A stretch of 64,000 nucleotides of DNA from Icerya purchasi (taxonomy: Eukaryota > Arthropoda > Insecta > Hemiptera > Monophlebidae), in contig CM077115.1 of NCBI GenBank assembly GCA_039619475.1, forward strand, positions 35,105,083-35,169,082. The letters run 5' to 3'. A program made the translations under genes and the position numbers. Numbering within the stretch: position 1 is the first letter of the stretch; every line of letters starts with the position of its first letter. Under the pieces are notes generated by a model, which was given only the letters and a program-made list of their open reading frames with translations, was not told where the DNA came from and searched no databases. This document shows, one piece after another, positions 12,572 to 24,188 of this stretch.

Positions 12572-14345
12572 GTCTGTAAATAAAAATTTAAGTTGAATTG
12601 AATTAATGTACATAATAATATTAATAATAATAATAGTAATAATACCATAAAATGTCACCTTTGAAAAATTTAAAAGTCGGAAATAGAAAATCCTTGTGCT
12701 CAAGTAATAAATAAATCTAAAAAAGGGCCTAGAAATAAAGAATTAAAGATAGAGATTGTATAAGGAAATAGTAATAATATTATTTATTTATTTTAATTTT
12801 CAAAGGAATATCTCTACGATACCTGTTATATTGCTTCTACAATTTAGATCTTTTATGTTTGTTGCGAAATAAACGAAAATAATTAAAATTTTACAGTATT
12901 ATCTTCAAACGCTTTTCAATATTTTTTATTTACACTATTTATTAATTATTTACTTTAGTATTAAAATTCAATTTCGTAACAATTTCCTTTACCGAGAAAC
13001 AATGTTCAAAAGATTATTATAATATCAATAATTTGTATTTATTCATTCAATACATTGCAGTATACACATTATATTTAACGTATAATTACTCTACAGTTCA
13101 ATATTATTTACGATATTTCCAAAGTTTAGTTATATGCTGGACCAATGGATTTCACTTGACACTACTTCATTTAGCTCCACTTATATTGTCACGCGATATC
13201 AGCTGCATTGTTATAAATGTATTGACATTGTTATACTGTTTATTCATTGGCTGTCGGTTGTCATAAATATGTTATTCTTACCTATGTTTTGTTTTCCATC
13301 CCATAATTTATTTTATTTTCCGTTATTTGACATCTGATTACGAACGGGCGTTTTATAATAGATCTCATTTTTGACACTGGTTTTTAGATTTATCCGAAGC
13401 TTATGAATTTTTAATTCAGATTTACACCTTAAATTTATGGTGTTTAAATTTATTACTTTTTTTTACGTGTTCCGCGAGGACTTTTAGGTAATTTTTGCAA
13501 GCAATTCTTAATTATACAGTTTACTGGAAATTTGATATTCTGATTAGGGCATCTATATGGAATCTCTTTCCTCGTAAAATACTGCCGAGAAGTAAATCTT
13601 GTCAATATATTGTGTAATTGATTTAAAATTCCTCCCAACCTACCGGCATATTTTTTTATGGTTTTTATGAGTGTATAATCGTAATAACTTTAAATTACAT
13701 CAACTATAAAATTTAAATTTCCTTTTCCCTTTTTCGTTTCATACCAAACGATACAAAACAATAAAATACTTATATACTATTTAAGAAAAACTTAACTTCA
13801 TTTCGATACGATTTGGAATATCATAAGACTTCTAAAATAAAAACCAAGTTTTTAATGGCGGCTCAGTCTCGTCTTTTATAAAGTAAAATTTTTCTGAAGT
13901 TTTATGAATAGAAAAGATTTTAATGGCGTATGCTTAATAATTGGGGTTAATTTGCGTTTCATATGCGACTGTATTTTTTTACAGCATTTCATTTCATTAC
14001 TTTTTAGATTTATTAAATCATTTAAGTTGGATCCGATAATTTGTTTTTGAATTTTTACGTTGAACTTTCTTAACAAATTCCGGTTTGTAAATAAATTTTT
14101 TCCACCCTAATTTCTCCTTCGCATTTTTACTGATACTGAATATCTTTTTATTTTTTATAAAAGTGCCTGGTCATATGTGGCTATTACATATAATTTGTTA
14201 ACTATTAGATTTTTCTAAATTGTCCATTCACTGATTGATTTAAACAACACTTCCTTTGTCGTTCTTCACTGTATTTCGTTTTTTTTTTCTTTCGTTTCGT
14301 TTGACCCTTTTTTCTTCTAAACATGATCTGTATTTTGTTCTTTAT

Positions 14346-14632
14346 AGTTTTCTCGATAGCACGGTAGCCTAGTGGTTAAGACGCTTGGCTAGCAAACCAA
14401 AGGTCACGGGTTTGAGACTTGTCTTGTTCCGGATCGAAGTCGCTCCCAGGTTTACCTAGCCTGAAATAATTGGGTACCAGAGAAATCTGGGAAGGTAAAG
14501 GCGGTCGAGAGAAAGTAACTGACCCCGGTATTCTCATCAGATCCATTAAGCTTAATACATTGTGAACCTTAATTTCACAATCCCTGACGCCCTATTAAGG
14601 GTATGGGACTTACTACTTTACTTTATAGTTTG
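14346..14632 (+). mobile_element. tRNA-derived SINE, family 2, near full length
   Basis: The plus-strand head carries an A-box-like TAGCCTAGTGGTTAAGACGC at about 14366 and a B-box-like GGTCACGGGTTTGAGACT. Both are spaced as in a tRNA gene, but no cloverleaf 3' half is present. A unique body follows (TACCAGAGAAATCTGGGAAG) and a tail GGGTATGGGACTTACTACTTT. The 3' part recurs at 63486-63612, which confirms a dispersed repeat. It is distinct in body from family 1, although the heads are similar. Confidence 0.75.
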
Positions 14633-17600
14633 CTTCCAACTAAGTGATAAACGGTTTTTTTTTTTTTTTTAAATTTTCTGGTTCTTTTATTTATATTTTC
14701 AACTGATTTATTTAGAACTTTTCCGTACCGTCCTTTTTAATTTATAATAAATCATTATTACGTTTTTCATTTTTACACTTTTATAAATATCAAATTTTTT
14801 AATAAATTCAACAGATTTTTTATTCGCATCTTTAAAATCTTTTTATTTTGTTCTTTTTGTTTGCATTCATTGTTTATTTCTTCGGACTTTTTTTATTTTG
14901 TTCTTTTTGTTCTTTCAGCTTTTTATTTATTTTTTTCCGGTTGAAGCTTTAAAAATTTTATCCGTTAATTATATGTTAATGAAAAATTTCGCTAGATTTT
15001 ACTAGTATTCAAAACGATGAAGCAAGGGAATAAGGTGATAACGAAATTTATGCATTTTTTTTTAATGAGAAGTAAACGTTATATTTAACGATTTGAGATT
15101 TTGTCGGGATTACTTACCTGTAATAAAACGAAAACAGAAAAATTATAAAATAGAAAAATTTTTACATTTGGCGCTGTTCTATTCTTCATTTTTCATTTTT
15201 CTCGGGTTATCATATTATTTGGTTGTATTCGGAACAGTATTTATTTAATGAATGCTGAGCAAAGTTTGCACTGGATTAGCGAGTTCCGTGATTTTTTTTT
15301 TTTAGTGTCTTTTATTCGCTGCTTCCTTTTACGACAGAAATATGATATTTTTCATTTCATATGTATATATGTTAATTTGTTCCTATTATCAATATTTTGT
15401 AATTGATTTTCACGAATTTCTGATTGAAACAGTTCAGAAAGCAAAAATGTAGTTGAGGTTCTAAAGGTAATCAAATGTGTACTTTAGATATGAATTATCG
15501 TTCTTGGGTTACTCATTCGTAAACGACTCCATAAAATCTTTTTTTGGAGCTTCGGAAGGTCTTCATTTTTCAAAATTGTTGCAGATTTTCCTGAATGGTC
15601 TCGATGTTATCAAAAAATTTTTCCAAATTTTTAAAATACGGACTTAAAAAAAAAAATTTAGACAGTTTCAGATTGCATAAGATAAGTAAAAAATTAATTT
15701 AAAAAAAATTAACCTTGAGATTTAAAATTTTTTGGGATTGTTTTTCTGTTTCATCACAGTCCAGGTTGACGTAAAGTTTATTTTAAACACACCCTAATTC
15801 TTCGTTATTGTTCCCTAAAATTCTTTATTGTGCGCCGGGTAAAAAGTTTCGGCCAGTCGTACTTTTGAAATGCTATCTAATGTGCACCATACGTTTAACA
15901 AATAAACAATAATAATCAAGTTTTATACTATAGTAGTTTCAGAACAGTTTGTTTTGCTTTTTAATTGATATTTTGTCGTTGATGTTGTATGTTTTCTAAC
16001 TATTGAATTACAAATGAACGATTTTTAATGAAGTTTCAATATAACACTCTCGCTATTATTGCTGTACGAAGCGCTTTTAAGAACATCGAGAAAAATAACT
16101 ACACGTTTCTTCAAAGAAGATATTTTAAATACCTTATCTAACATCATTATTATCGATTTGTGTCAGTTAACCCCATTTCTTTGGAAACAGTATGATTCAA
16201 ATTTCGGTAAAAAATAATCCTTGTAGATGCGATAACATTAAAAATGTATATATGATTTGGTTTACTTTTTTTTAAACAATACATATTTTTTTGAGTTTTT
16301 GAAACTGGTGGAGAAACCAGCTAATCTTAAATTACTTTCATTTGATTCATTTTTTCTAAAACTTTCTCTCGATTTTCATTTTTTCGTTTATTGTTTATTT
16401 TCTTTTTCGTTTCTTTTTCTCTTTTTCCTTAATCACGTATTATTCTATTTCAGTTCTGCAATTTTTTCCATATTTGCTCTTAACTACTTTTTAACTTTTT
16501 TTTTCTAAATGTTTTTTCTTTTTTCATTTCGTAATTGAGTTTTGATAACATATTCTATAATTTTAGTATTTCAAATTCCTTAATCCTATGTAAGTAGTTA
16601 TTAGCCCCTTTTGTCCAGTTTGATTGCATAAATATTCGTCTTGCGGGATATTTTTTTTTTACCTCTTTAAATTCTTTTTGTTGCATATTCGTGTTCATAA
16701 CTTTTTTTTTTTTTTTTTTATAATAATACATTATTTTCCGTGATAGCGTATCAATCAATATATTTTGTGATTAATATGTTATAGTTAATATTTTTATTAA
16801 CGGAGCGCGCCAACCCTCGGATTAATAAAAAAGTGTTTATTGTAAAACTTCTTCAAATACAATATTACGAATTACTCGACTATAGCGCCTTCTAGGGAAA
16901 ATTATATGCAATTATCAGTATCTTATTGTAAAAAATTATTTTATATAATAGAGAGATAAAGAGAGCCTTTTAAAATTCCCCAATGACTGTTGTTCTTATC
17001 AAATTTTACATTTCTCCGACTGAAATATTTCCATTCACGTATTTGTTAACAAAAATAATTTCTTTCTTTAACCTTTATTTCATAATCAATTTTGCTTAAC
17101 GACACTTAAGAAAATACGGTTCTGTATATTTTTGTATAAAACAAATGTCTTTCTGGTTTTTAAGCTGACAGTGTAAAAATTATTTGTATTCCGTATTACT
17201 AAAACACCATTATTTGAAGAAAAAAATGGACAGTTTATCTCCTCGGAAATCGATCTACGTCCAGGCAATTTATGGGTAGAAATAATACGCAAAACTAAAG
17301 AATATAAAGAATTATATAGTTTTTTAAAAATGGGTTTTAATTTTATCACATGGAAATATGCTTTCGCTAAAAGAAAGACATTTTCAATAAATAATGGATT
17401 TTTTATTATAATCTATCGGTGCGTTCTCTGGTTGTATTAGGAAAAGTTTGTGTCTTATGGCGGAATACGAAAAATAAACATAACGAAAAAACTCACTTTT
17501 TGCAACCTGCAATGCTTATAGGTTGTACCAAGAAGCTCTAGAAAAACAAAATATCAGGAACAGAATCACGATACTCGACTGAAAACAGTACACCGTATAA

Positions 17601-18602
17601 TTTCAAAAAAACTGAAAGAAATTGAATCTGAAAAGCGAAGAATTCGTCATTCGGGGCAAAAATTAAAGAATTAAAATAAAGAACCTTCGTTTTCCCCCGT
17701 TACAAAATTATAAAATACATTTGGAGATAATTTATTTACGTATAATTTTTATGTTTGATTTATAAAAGTTAATAATAATTCTGTTTTTAGTAGTTTTTTC
17801 TGTACGGCTAATTGTTTTTTTAAGTCGAGGAAAACGTTTAAAAAAATGAAAAACCGGAGAAATTTACTTCAAAAAAAAAAAAAAAAAAATCGCCCAACCG
17901 ACGTTTTCAATATTAATGTTCTTCGGTTAATATGTCATCAGGTGTTTATTTTCTCAGTTGACGGGAATTCCGTAAAGCCGATCGGTGCTACAGTAATGAT
18001 TTTATAGGATTATGTGAGCTAATATTTTCCATAAGGTCGCAGTTTCGAAAATGAGAACTCATTTTTTTTTACTAGTTAATTTTTCAAGCAGAATCATTTC
18101 TTATTTATTTACAATAGTAATTAATAATAATTTCACTTTTTGTAAGTATATTATAATAACCTTTTTGTTCTCAGATTTAGTCTGAAATACTTGGGGTCAT
18201 GGTGAAGCGCAGAACGAGTTGTGAATAACTATAAAAATTTCCAAAAAAACGTTTATTAAATAAAAGTTTTATATAAGAGAATATCGTTTAAAATTTAATA
18301 AGAAATTAGAAAGTAGGACATGTTAATCATGCTTCCATCCATGCTAAGGAAATTATTAACGCATTCAAGCGATTAATGTCGGGTAATCATTTTCGAATAA
18401 ATTGTTCTCATTCACTGTTTCAAGACAAGTACACTTTAGGATAGTCGTTAACAAATTAAAAAAAAAATATGCTTTACGTAAAAAACAAGAATTGCTGGAA
18501 AAAAAAGCAAATTCAGTATTTTTTCCGGATTGGGCTATTTTATTTGAACCGATACGATCTGATTTTGAAATGATAAATATTTCTCATTTTGTTACCTGGC
18601 AA
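14633..18602. other. AT-rich intron-like sequence
   Basis: T-runs and A-runs (notably 17870-17889) and short spurious frames; no recognisable gene or element. Confidence 0.5.
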
Positions 18603-20085
18603 CAGTAAATCTTGCTTCTGCTAGCTCATCCTTAAACCATACAACTCTTTCTTGTGTTAACTGCTTCTGTTATCTTGGTATCATCCTTGATAGTCGTCTG
18701 TCCTTCTCAAAACATATCAAATATCTTTCCTCCTCTTCTATCAAAAGACTAAATTTGTCGAAAGTCCTATCTCCAACTATATGGAGTTCATTATCTGGTT
18801 TAAATTTAACTACTGTTCTTTTATTTATGCCTGCGCTCGCCCGACTCTCTGAATTCGATTTTATCCAAAATTCTTGCCTTCGATTCTGTCTCGGCGCTTT
18901 TATGTGTTTCCCTATTCCAGCATAACTTGCTGAATCTAATACGCCTCTCCGGTCTGTTCGCAGTTCCTATTTGGCCAATCGCTTCCTTGCTAAACGCCTT
19001 CTACTCACCTCTACTCTTATTCATTCCTACCTTCCAATTTCTAGGAATTGGCGTTTTTTGTCTAAGAAAATTCCTATCTTATCTCTTATTTCTATTCGAC
19101 TTGGTTTATTTTGTCCGTACACAATTTCCTTTAATAGTCTCCCTTATTTTTCCTTTAACTTCAGTGACTTCTGTCATTCTCCCAGGATATTTATTCTGCC
19201 CGCATTTTCAAAATCTCTTAATTAAACAGGAATTCTGCAGCTTTATCAATACCTTCTTTCCTTATCACGTAACCGTTTTCACTGATGGTTTGAAAGGACA
19301 TATATTGGTGTTGGTGTTCCTTTTATTCTTCCATCTTATAACTTATTTGAATCTTTCTGTTCTGTATTTACGGCTGAGTTGATGGTCATTTTACATTTCG
19401 TTATTCTCATTTTCTGTAGTCGCCTTTCGTCTAATTTTTTGATTATTTCTGACTTCATGAATGCGCTTCAGGCCATTATTTATCCTGATTGTTCCTGTGA
19501 CTATTATTCTCCGTTACGTTCCCTCATTCACATTCTTTCTTCTCTCTATGCGGTTCAGATTGATTTGCTGTGAGTTCCGGCCGATTCTGGCGTCTTTGAT
19601 AACAAGACGGCTAATTCTTTAGCTCGAGAGTTATGCTACTTTTTCCTTATTCTTCAGAAAAATCACATCTTCTAATCCTCCTACCGATATGTAAGAATTT
19701 TCATCACAGATTATGGTCGAATGTGTATACGCTGCCTCTTTTTCTGAAGCAGGTGCTCCTTTTACCTGTCTGTTCAGCCTAGTCTTCCTTCATATTCATG
19801 GTTCCTTCCGTTTCCTTCTCTTCGTTATTGTCTCCATTATTCGTCTGCGTTTTAATCGTTCTTTATCGCCTTCTTCCCGCTTTCGCTTTTCATTAGCCTC
19901 TCCTCACATTGTCCTCTCCGTTCAAACGATGCGGCTGTTTACGACGCTGATCACGTAGTGTTCGGCTCTGCACTCCTATTTCCTCGGTCTTTATTGTGCC
20001 TGATTGCCTATCGTGTTACTTTTTCTTTTTATTCCGGATTGTTTCTGGGTGGAATTCCTTGATTAACGATCCCAAGAAAAAAAGT
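18603..20085 (+). mobile_element. decayed LINE (I/Jockey-type), RT end plus RNase H
   Basis: Reading across frameshifts, the segment first gives YLGIILDSRLSFSKHIKYL (about 18670-18725), the end of a LINE reverse transcriptase. A conserved C-terminal stretch with LANRFLAKRLL (18970-19005) follows. The RNase H motifs come next: VTVFTDG (about 19270), FTAEL (about 19365), ISD-N-ALQAI (about 19445-19480) and WVPADSGV-N-ANSLARE (about 19575-19630). A CHC-like tail with DHVVF precedes a 3' end ATTCCTTGATTAACGATCCC plus an A-rich run. Stops and frame changes make it inactive, and the 5' part is missing. RNase H points to the I/Jockey group; the exact clade is uncertain. Confidence 0.75.
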
Positions 20086-22837
20086 AAATAAATGAAAAAA
20101 GCAAAACAATAATAACACTTGGATAGTATTTGGAAATCACTGTTCGCTTCTTTTGCGCCACTCCTTAACAACGCCAGTTGACAGTTGAATGTCGCAGGGG
20201 GAATTTATTATACAGAGAAATGTCTACGATTATCTGCGTATTTTTATAATAAGTTACAATTCACGGGAGGGGGGGGGGGTACTAATCCTTTATAACGTAC
20301 AGAAGTATAAATATTTTTAATGTTTTTTGATAGTTTAATAATTGACAATGCCGCGGTGGTGTGCAGGTCGAAATGGGTAAGTGGAGGAGCCCTCGTTGCA
20401 TTTGTGAGCAAAGCGAGGAATGAACCAAGAGCCCTCTGGTATATTTAATCAATTTAAAGGAAAAAATAGTTATTTCACTTGACCAGTTTAAAATGATTTT
20501 CTTCCCATTATATTCCGTCCGTACGCTAAATGCGATATTTATTAATGATTAACTTTCGATTTTTGTATTCCGATGACGGGGCCTAAGTGTTTGACTATTA
20601 TTTATTACTCGAGACATTGCGTTCGAGATTCAGGTCGTTCTGAAGATTTAAATGGTTTCCGGATCTACTGAGTTTGAAGAGAGAAAAAGATACCAGAGAA
20701 TTGTAGGGAAACGAAGGTGATTAGGAGAATCTGCGCCGTTGTAAATGGGAAAGAAGTCGAACTTCCTTCGTGAGAATTCTTTACAGATTCAGATTACTAC
20801 GGCTTATTATATTTCAGTGTAGCTGTTTATGATTGTGCAGGAAATACTGCGAAGGATTCACGTTGATTTGGTTGTTATTTCGGAAAGGAAACGTATCTTT
20901 TGAAAGGTTTACATCAATTAAAAGAAAAAAAAATGTATTTTCAGTAAAAATTGTTTGAATCTATTTGCACAAATTTTATGTACAATACGCAAAGATAGAA
21001 ATTGCGCCTTATATGTTAAAGATGATTTATGAAATATTACAAATAAGTTAAAACAACAAAAATAATAAAAAATTAAAGATTTTTTTTCTTTATTTTTTAT
21101 TTTTTTTTTTGTAGCACTGCAAATAAATACACGCAAAGCGGTTACACAGAATCAAGTTCGCGGTACCTCTTAAAACAACTGATGAATATTCCTTTTTTTT
21201 GTTGATTGATAATGCTTAATTATAACTAGTACCAAATTAGTTTTGTTAAGATTGTATCTAATAAAAGAACTATGAGAAGAAAAAAAACAAAGATGAGAGT
21301 CATAGCCCAGAGGTATACAGTATGGACTGTGTGCGATACGGTTACTAACCTATTGAAGTGCGTTTTATATAGATATTAGATAATGTTTTTAAGTCGATCA
21401 AATATCTTTTTAGACTTTTAATTAACTCGGTTTTTAGCTTAACTTGCTCTGTCGCGCCATTCACTTCGACTGCAATTCTATCCACGCTATACGCTATCCT
21501 CTATTTTTTTTTTTTTTTTTTTTACCTCTCTCCGATATAATAGAGCTAAACATTTCGGAAACAGATTGAGTTTCTTTTACGAACGTGTCGGTGGGCTGTT
21601 TTGAGATGAATACTTTCACTAGTCTAATAAATTCGGACTGATTTTGAAGAAAAAGGGGCTAGTGTTGTTCGGCACTTACCTCGTTGCAGGTGAATTTGGA
21701 TCCATTTTCTATTGTAAGTTTCTGTTTTAGTTTTTTTGTAATGTTTGCGACTATTTGGGGACAGAATGATAGGGGATATATTTTCGAAACTGTATAAATT
21801 TTAGGAAAACAATAATCGTAAGTGAGAATTTGAAAAGTTGAAATGAAAGTGAAAGATAAAAACGGCCAAATTAATTAATGATCAGATTTTTCGAAATGAG
21901 TACGTCTCCTTTAAAAGAAACCAACGCCGGCAGATTTGGGGATTCAAACGGTCTAAACAGCTGTTTTGAGTATCGAGGGAGCTCGGTGCCGATTTTAAAG
22001 GTCGTTTCAATTGGACGTTCGCTTGCTGCGACCGGGCTGTGCTATCAGTCGACAGTACTCGGACCATTGCTTACGTTCCGCTCTGCGTGTGATAACAACG
22101 AGCGCTCGTGCGTGCCTCTTGCATTTTCGTTGAAAATTGTCGCGGCTAAATTTTTTCTTTATTTTGGGGCGGATCTAAGTTTCGCTATAAACGGTAAAGA
22201 CCACAACAAATAATTGGTCCGCTTTGAAATAATGTGGTCGCTTCGTCCGTAGCGAGGCGATATGTGTTTTAACGGCAATACTAATCCTCCCCTCGCTTTT
22301 ATTGAAATGCGTGAAATCTGAAAGGTAATAAACACTAGTAATATCGTTATAATTATTATTACTGTCGTTAGTTATTATTAATTATTCTTTTAAAATAAGA
22401 GCCTAAATTACATATTGTAGTTTCGTGAAAATGGCGATTTAGAAATATCGATTGTTAATTTTTTACTTAAATATTTAACGGATCTGTAAATTTTATTTTT
22501 TGAAATAGGGTTTGAATTTTATAGGCTTTAAATTTTCCCTTTTTTAGGTTTACATCTTTTTCTTTATTTATTTATTTCTTCTAATGCAGTAGCGAAGAAA
22601 TATATATTTGTTTTTCCCAGTAGATTAGTGTGGCAAATACGCGCAAGACAAACTTGTTACCCCCTACATACAGTTTAGTTAACCGGTTTTGTTTTTTAAA
22701 AAAAAAAAACAATAAAAATTTTACGTGAAATTTGACCAAACGTTACTTTGAGTTCGATTACTGTACTCGTGATTTAACTGTCGAGTGTTACGTTTTTCGT
22801 GATTAATTCTGGACGAAAATCAAACTGATCTACCATT
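20086..22837. other. non-coding region upstream of the MAWGYWS exon
   Basis: It contains a G-run (20267-20278), T-runs and a GC-richer patch at 21890-22210 that is open in one frame for 111 codons but lacks any recognisable domain. A minus-strand ATG-to-donor stretch at 21680-21705 is noted as a finding only. Confidence 0.45.
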
Positions 22838-22854
22838 CTCTTAGTCTCTCTCTC

Positions 22855-22909
<55 letters not shown>
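22838..22909. repeat. (CT)n microsatellite, possible GAGA-factor site
   Basis: An almost uninterrupted run of CT dinucleotides, with one CACC break near its start, lies about 415 bases upstream of the ATG at 23324. GA/CT tracts bind GAGA-factor-type proteins in insects and are common at paused promoters. Promoter function here is inferred from position only; no TATA box or clear initiator was identified. Confidence 0.85.
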
Positions 22910-22910
<1 letters not shown>

Positions 22911-23323
22911 GCGCAGTACTGCACTAGTCGCTAGCTAAAAGATTCGAAAACGATGCGATTTGCCACTGTTCACTTTACAATTCTCTAGCCTTCTTTTTCT
23001 AGTTTCATTCTGATCTGTTTTTCCCGAGCTAAGCGGCGAAAGACTTGTCTTTCTCCGACGATAATGCTTTTGTGGTCTCGTTGCTTTTTTCGTTTAGTTC
23101 TTTTAGACGTTCAACTGAATGTAGACAGGCATAGAGAATTACTCTACATTCGCGAATTTACGAACTCGGCCTTAGACCTCCCTTTGTATATTAATACGTA
23201 TTCGGTAGTGGTGCGTACCCTTTTCGTTAATTGCCTGATTGCATGCAGGTATGTAACGGGGATGATCCGCTAGTGCGCTTAATCTGTGCAATTATTTTAA
23301 TCGAAACACATCTGAAAGTTGAA

Positions 23324-24188
23324 ATGGCTTGGGGTTATTGGAGTGCCGCCTCGGTGTCGGATAGGGCTCGATCTCCTAGGAGGCATACTTCTGTTTCGAT
23401 GGCCGGCATCTCTAGCTTTGCATCCTCATTACCGGCCACTTCGATTATTCCGCCACCTCCGCCGGCTCCATCGTTTCATCGACACGCTCGTCATTACCAG
23501 CAGTTGCATCCTGAGTACCAGTACCCGCAACATCGTCATCACCGCCATTATGATTTACAGCAACATCCGCAGTACCATCATTACCATCATCATCACGCCG
23601 TGAATCACCACCCGCAGCAGCAGTGTTGCAATTCTAGCGTGCACCCGAATGCCTCGATCGGCGGTAATGAGGATTATCCGATTTCGTCGCTGTCTCGACA
23701 GTCTTCGTTTATGAACTTTCGGTGTAGAACCCCGATGAACGACGACGAATGCTCAATTTCATCCAGGCCGTTAACTTTACAATTGCACCAGGGATGTTCC
23801 ACCGCACACCGGTCCGGCATGCTGAACGCGTTAAACACGTATCCGCGAAGCTGCCCGCATTCCGGCACCAGCGGCCTGATGAGTATCGAGTCCATCGGCC
23901 GCCCGGGAACTCTAACGGCAGCAACTTCCACGTCGTCGCTGTACGATCGCGGTGATAAACTTTCTCTGACTTACGGTGCCACTGCTCGTCACGAAGATTC
24001 CTCTTCTGTGTTCGATCATCAGCCGCCCAGCTTGAACGCGATCGCCAGAACCGCAGAATGCTACCTTCATCGGCGACCAACTCCGCCTCCTCATCCTCCG
24101 TCGTCGGTTCATTCGCATCAGTGTTCCGTTCACCGAGATTACGCCTCTGAGGACGATGACGAACCGGCCGAACCTACTTACGCAACCG
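23324..24188 (+). CDS. N-terminal coding exon of an unrecognised protein (MAWGYWS..., 288 codons)
   Basis: A 288-codon open stretch starts at ATG in a good animal context (A at -3, G at +4) and ends one base into codon 289 at a consensus GTAAGT donor (24189-24194). The same frame is open from an ATG at 23231, but the residues before MAWGYW look non-coding in composition. Base use is clearly coding and GC-richer than the flanks. The protein begins MAWGYWSAASVSDRARSPRR. A proline run lies at about residues 43-48, a histidine/glutamine/tyrosine-rich tract at about 51-100, Ser-rich segments follow, then a proline cluster (252-259) and an acidic patch near 276-280. There is no signal peptide, membrane span or catalytic motif, so the exon looks intrinsically disordered. 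I do not recognise the family. It could be the disordered N-terminus of a large scaffold or membrane protein, or an alternative aPKC N-terminus (matching phase 1). Downstream exons were not found. Confidence 0.75.

Larger units (their letters stand above)
8169..14345. other. intron-like sequence after aPKC exon 3
   Basis: Mostly AT-rich, with the hairpin at 10069-10130, the spaced repeat at 11577-11670 and a TA microsatellite. A GC-richer patch at 8520-8650 has a 30-codon minus-strand open stretch (GQPLAGHTRKLSRNEALKET...) after an acceptor-like site, too short to call. No further aPKC exon was found. Confidence 0.5.

Noticed and set aside
14360..14425. Possible tRNA gene
   Set aside because: A- and B-box-like sequences are present but there is no complete cloverleaf; it is the head of a SINE.
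21878..22213. 111-codon plus-strand open frame
   Set aside because: No domain similarity, and the opposite strand is also open over part of it, as expected for GC-richer non-coding DNA.
23231..23323. Upstream ATG extending the MAWGYWS frame by 31 codons
   Set aside because: The extension reads as non-coding, and the internal ATG has the better context and a distinctive N-terminus.
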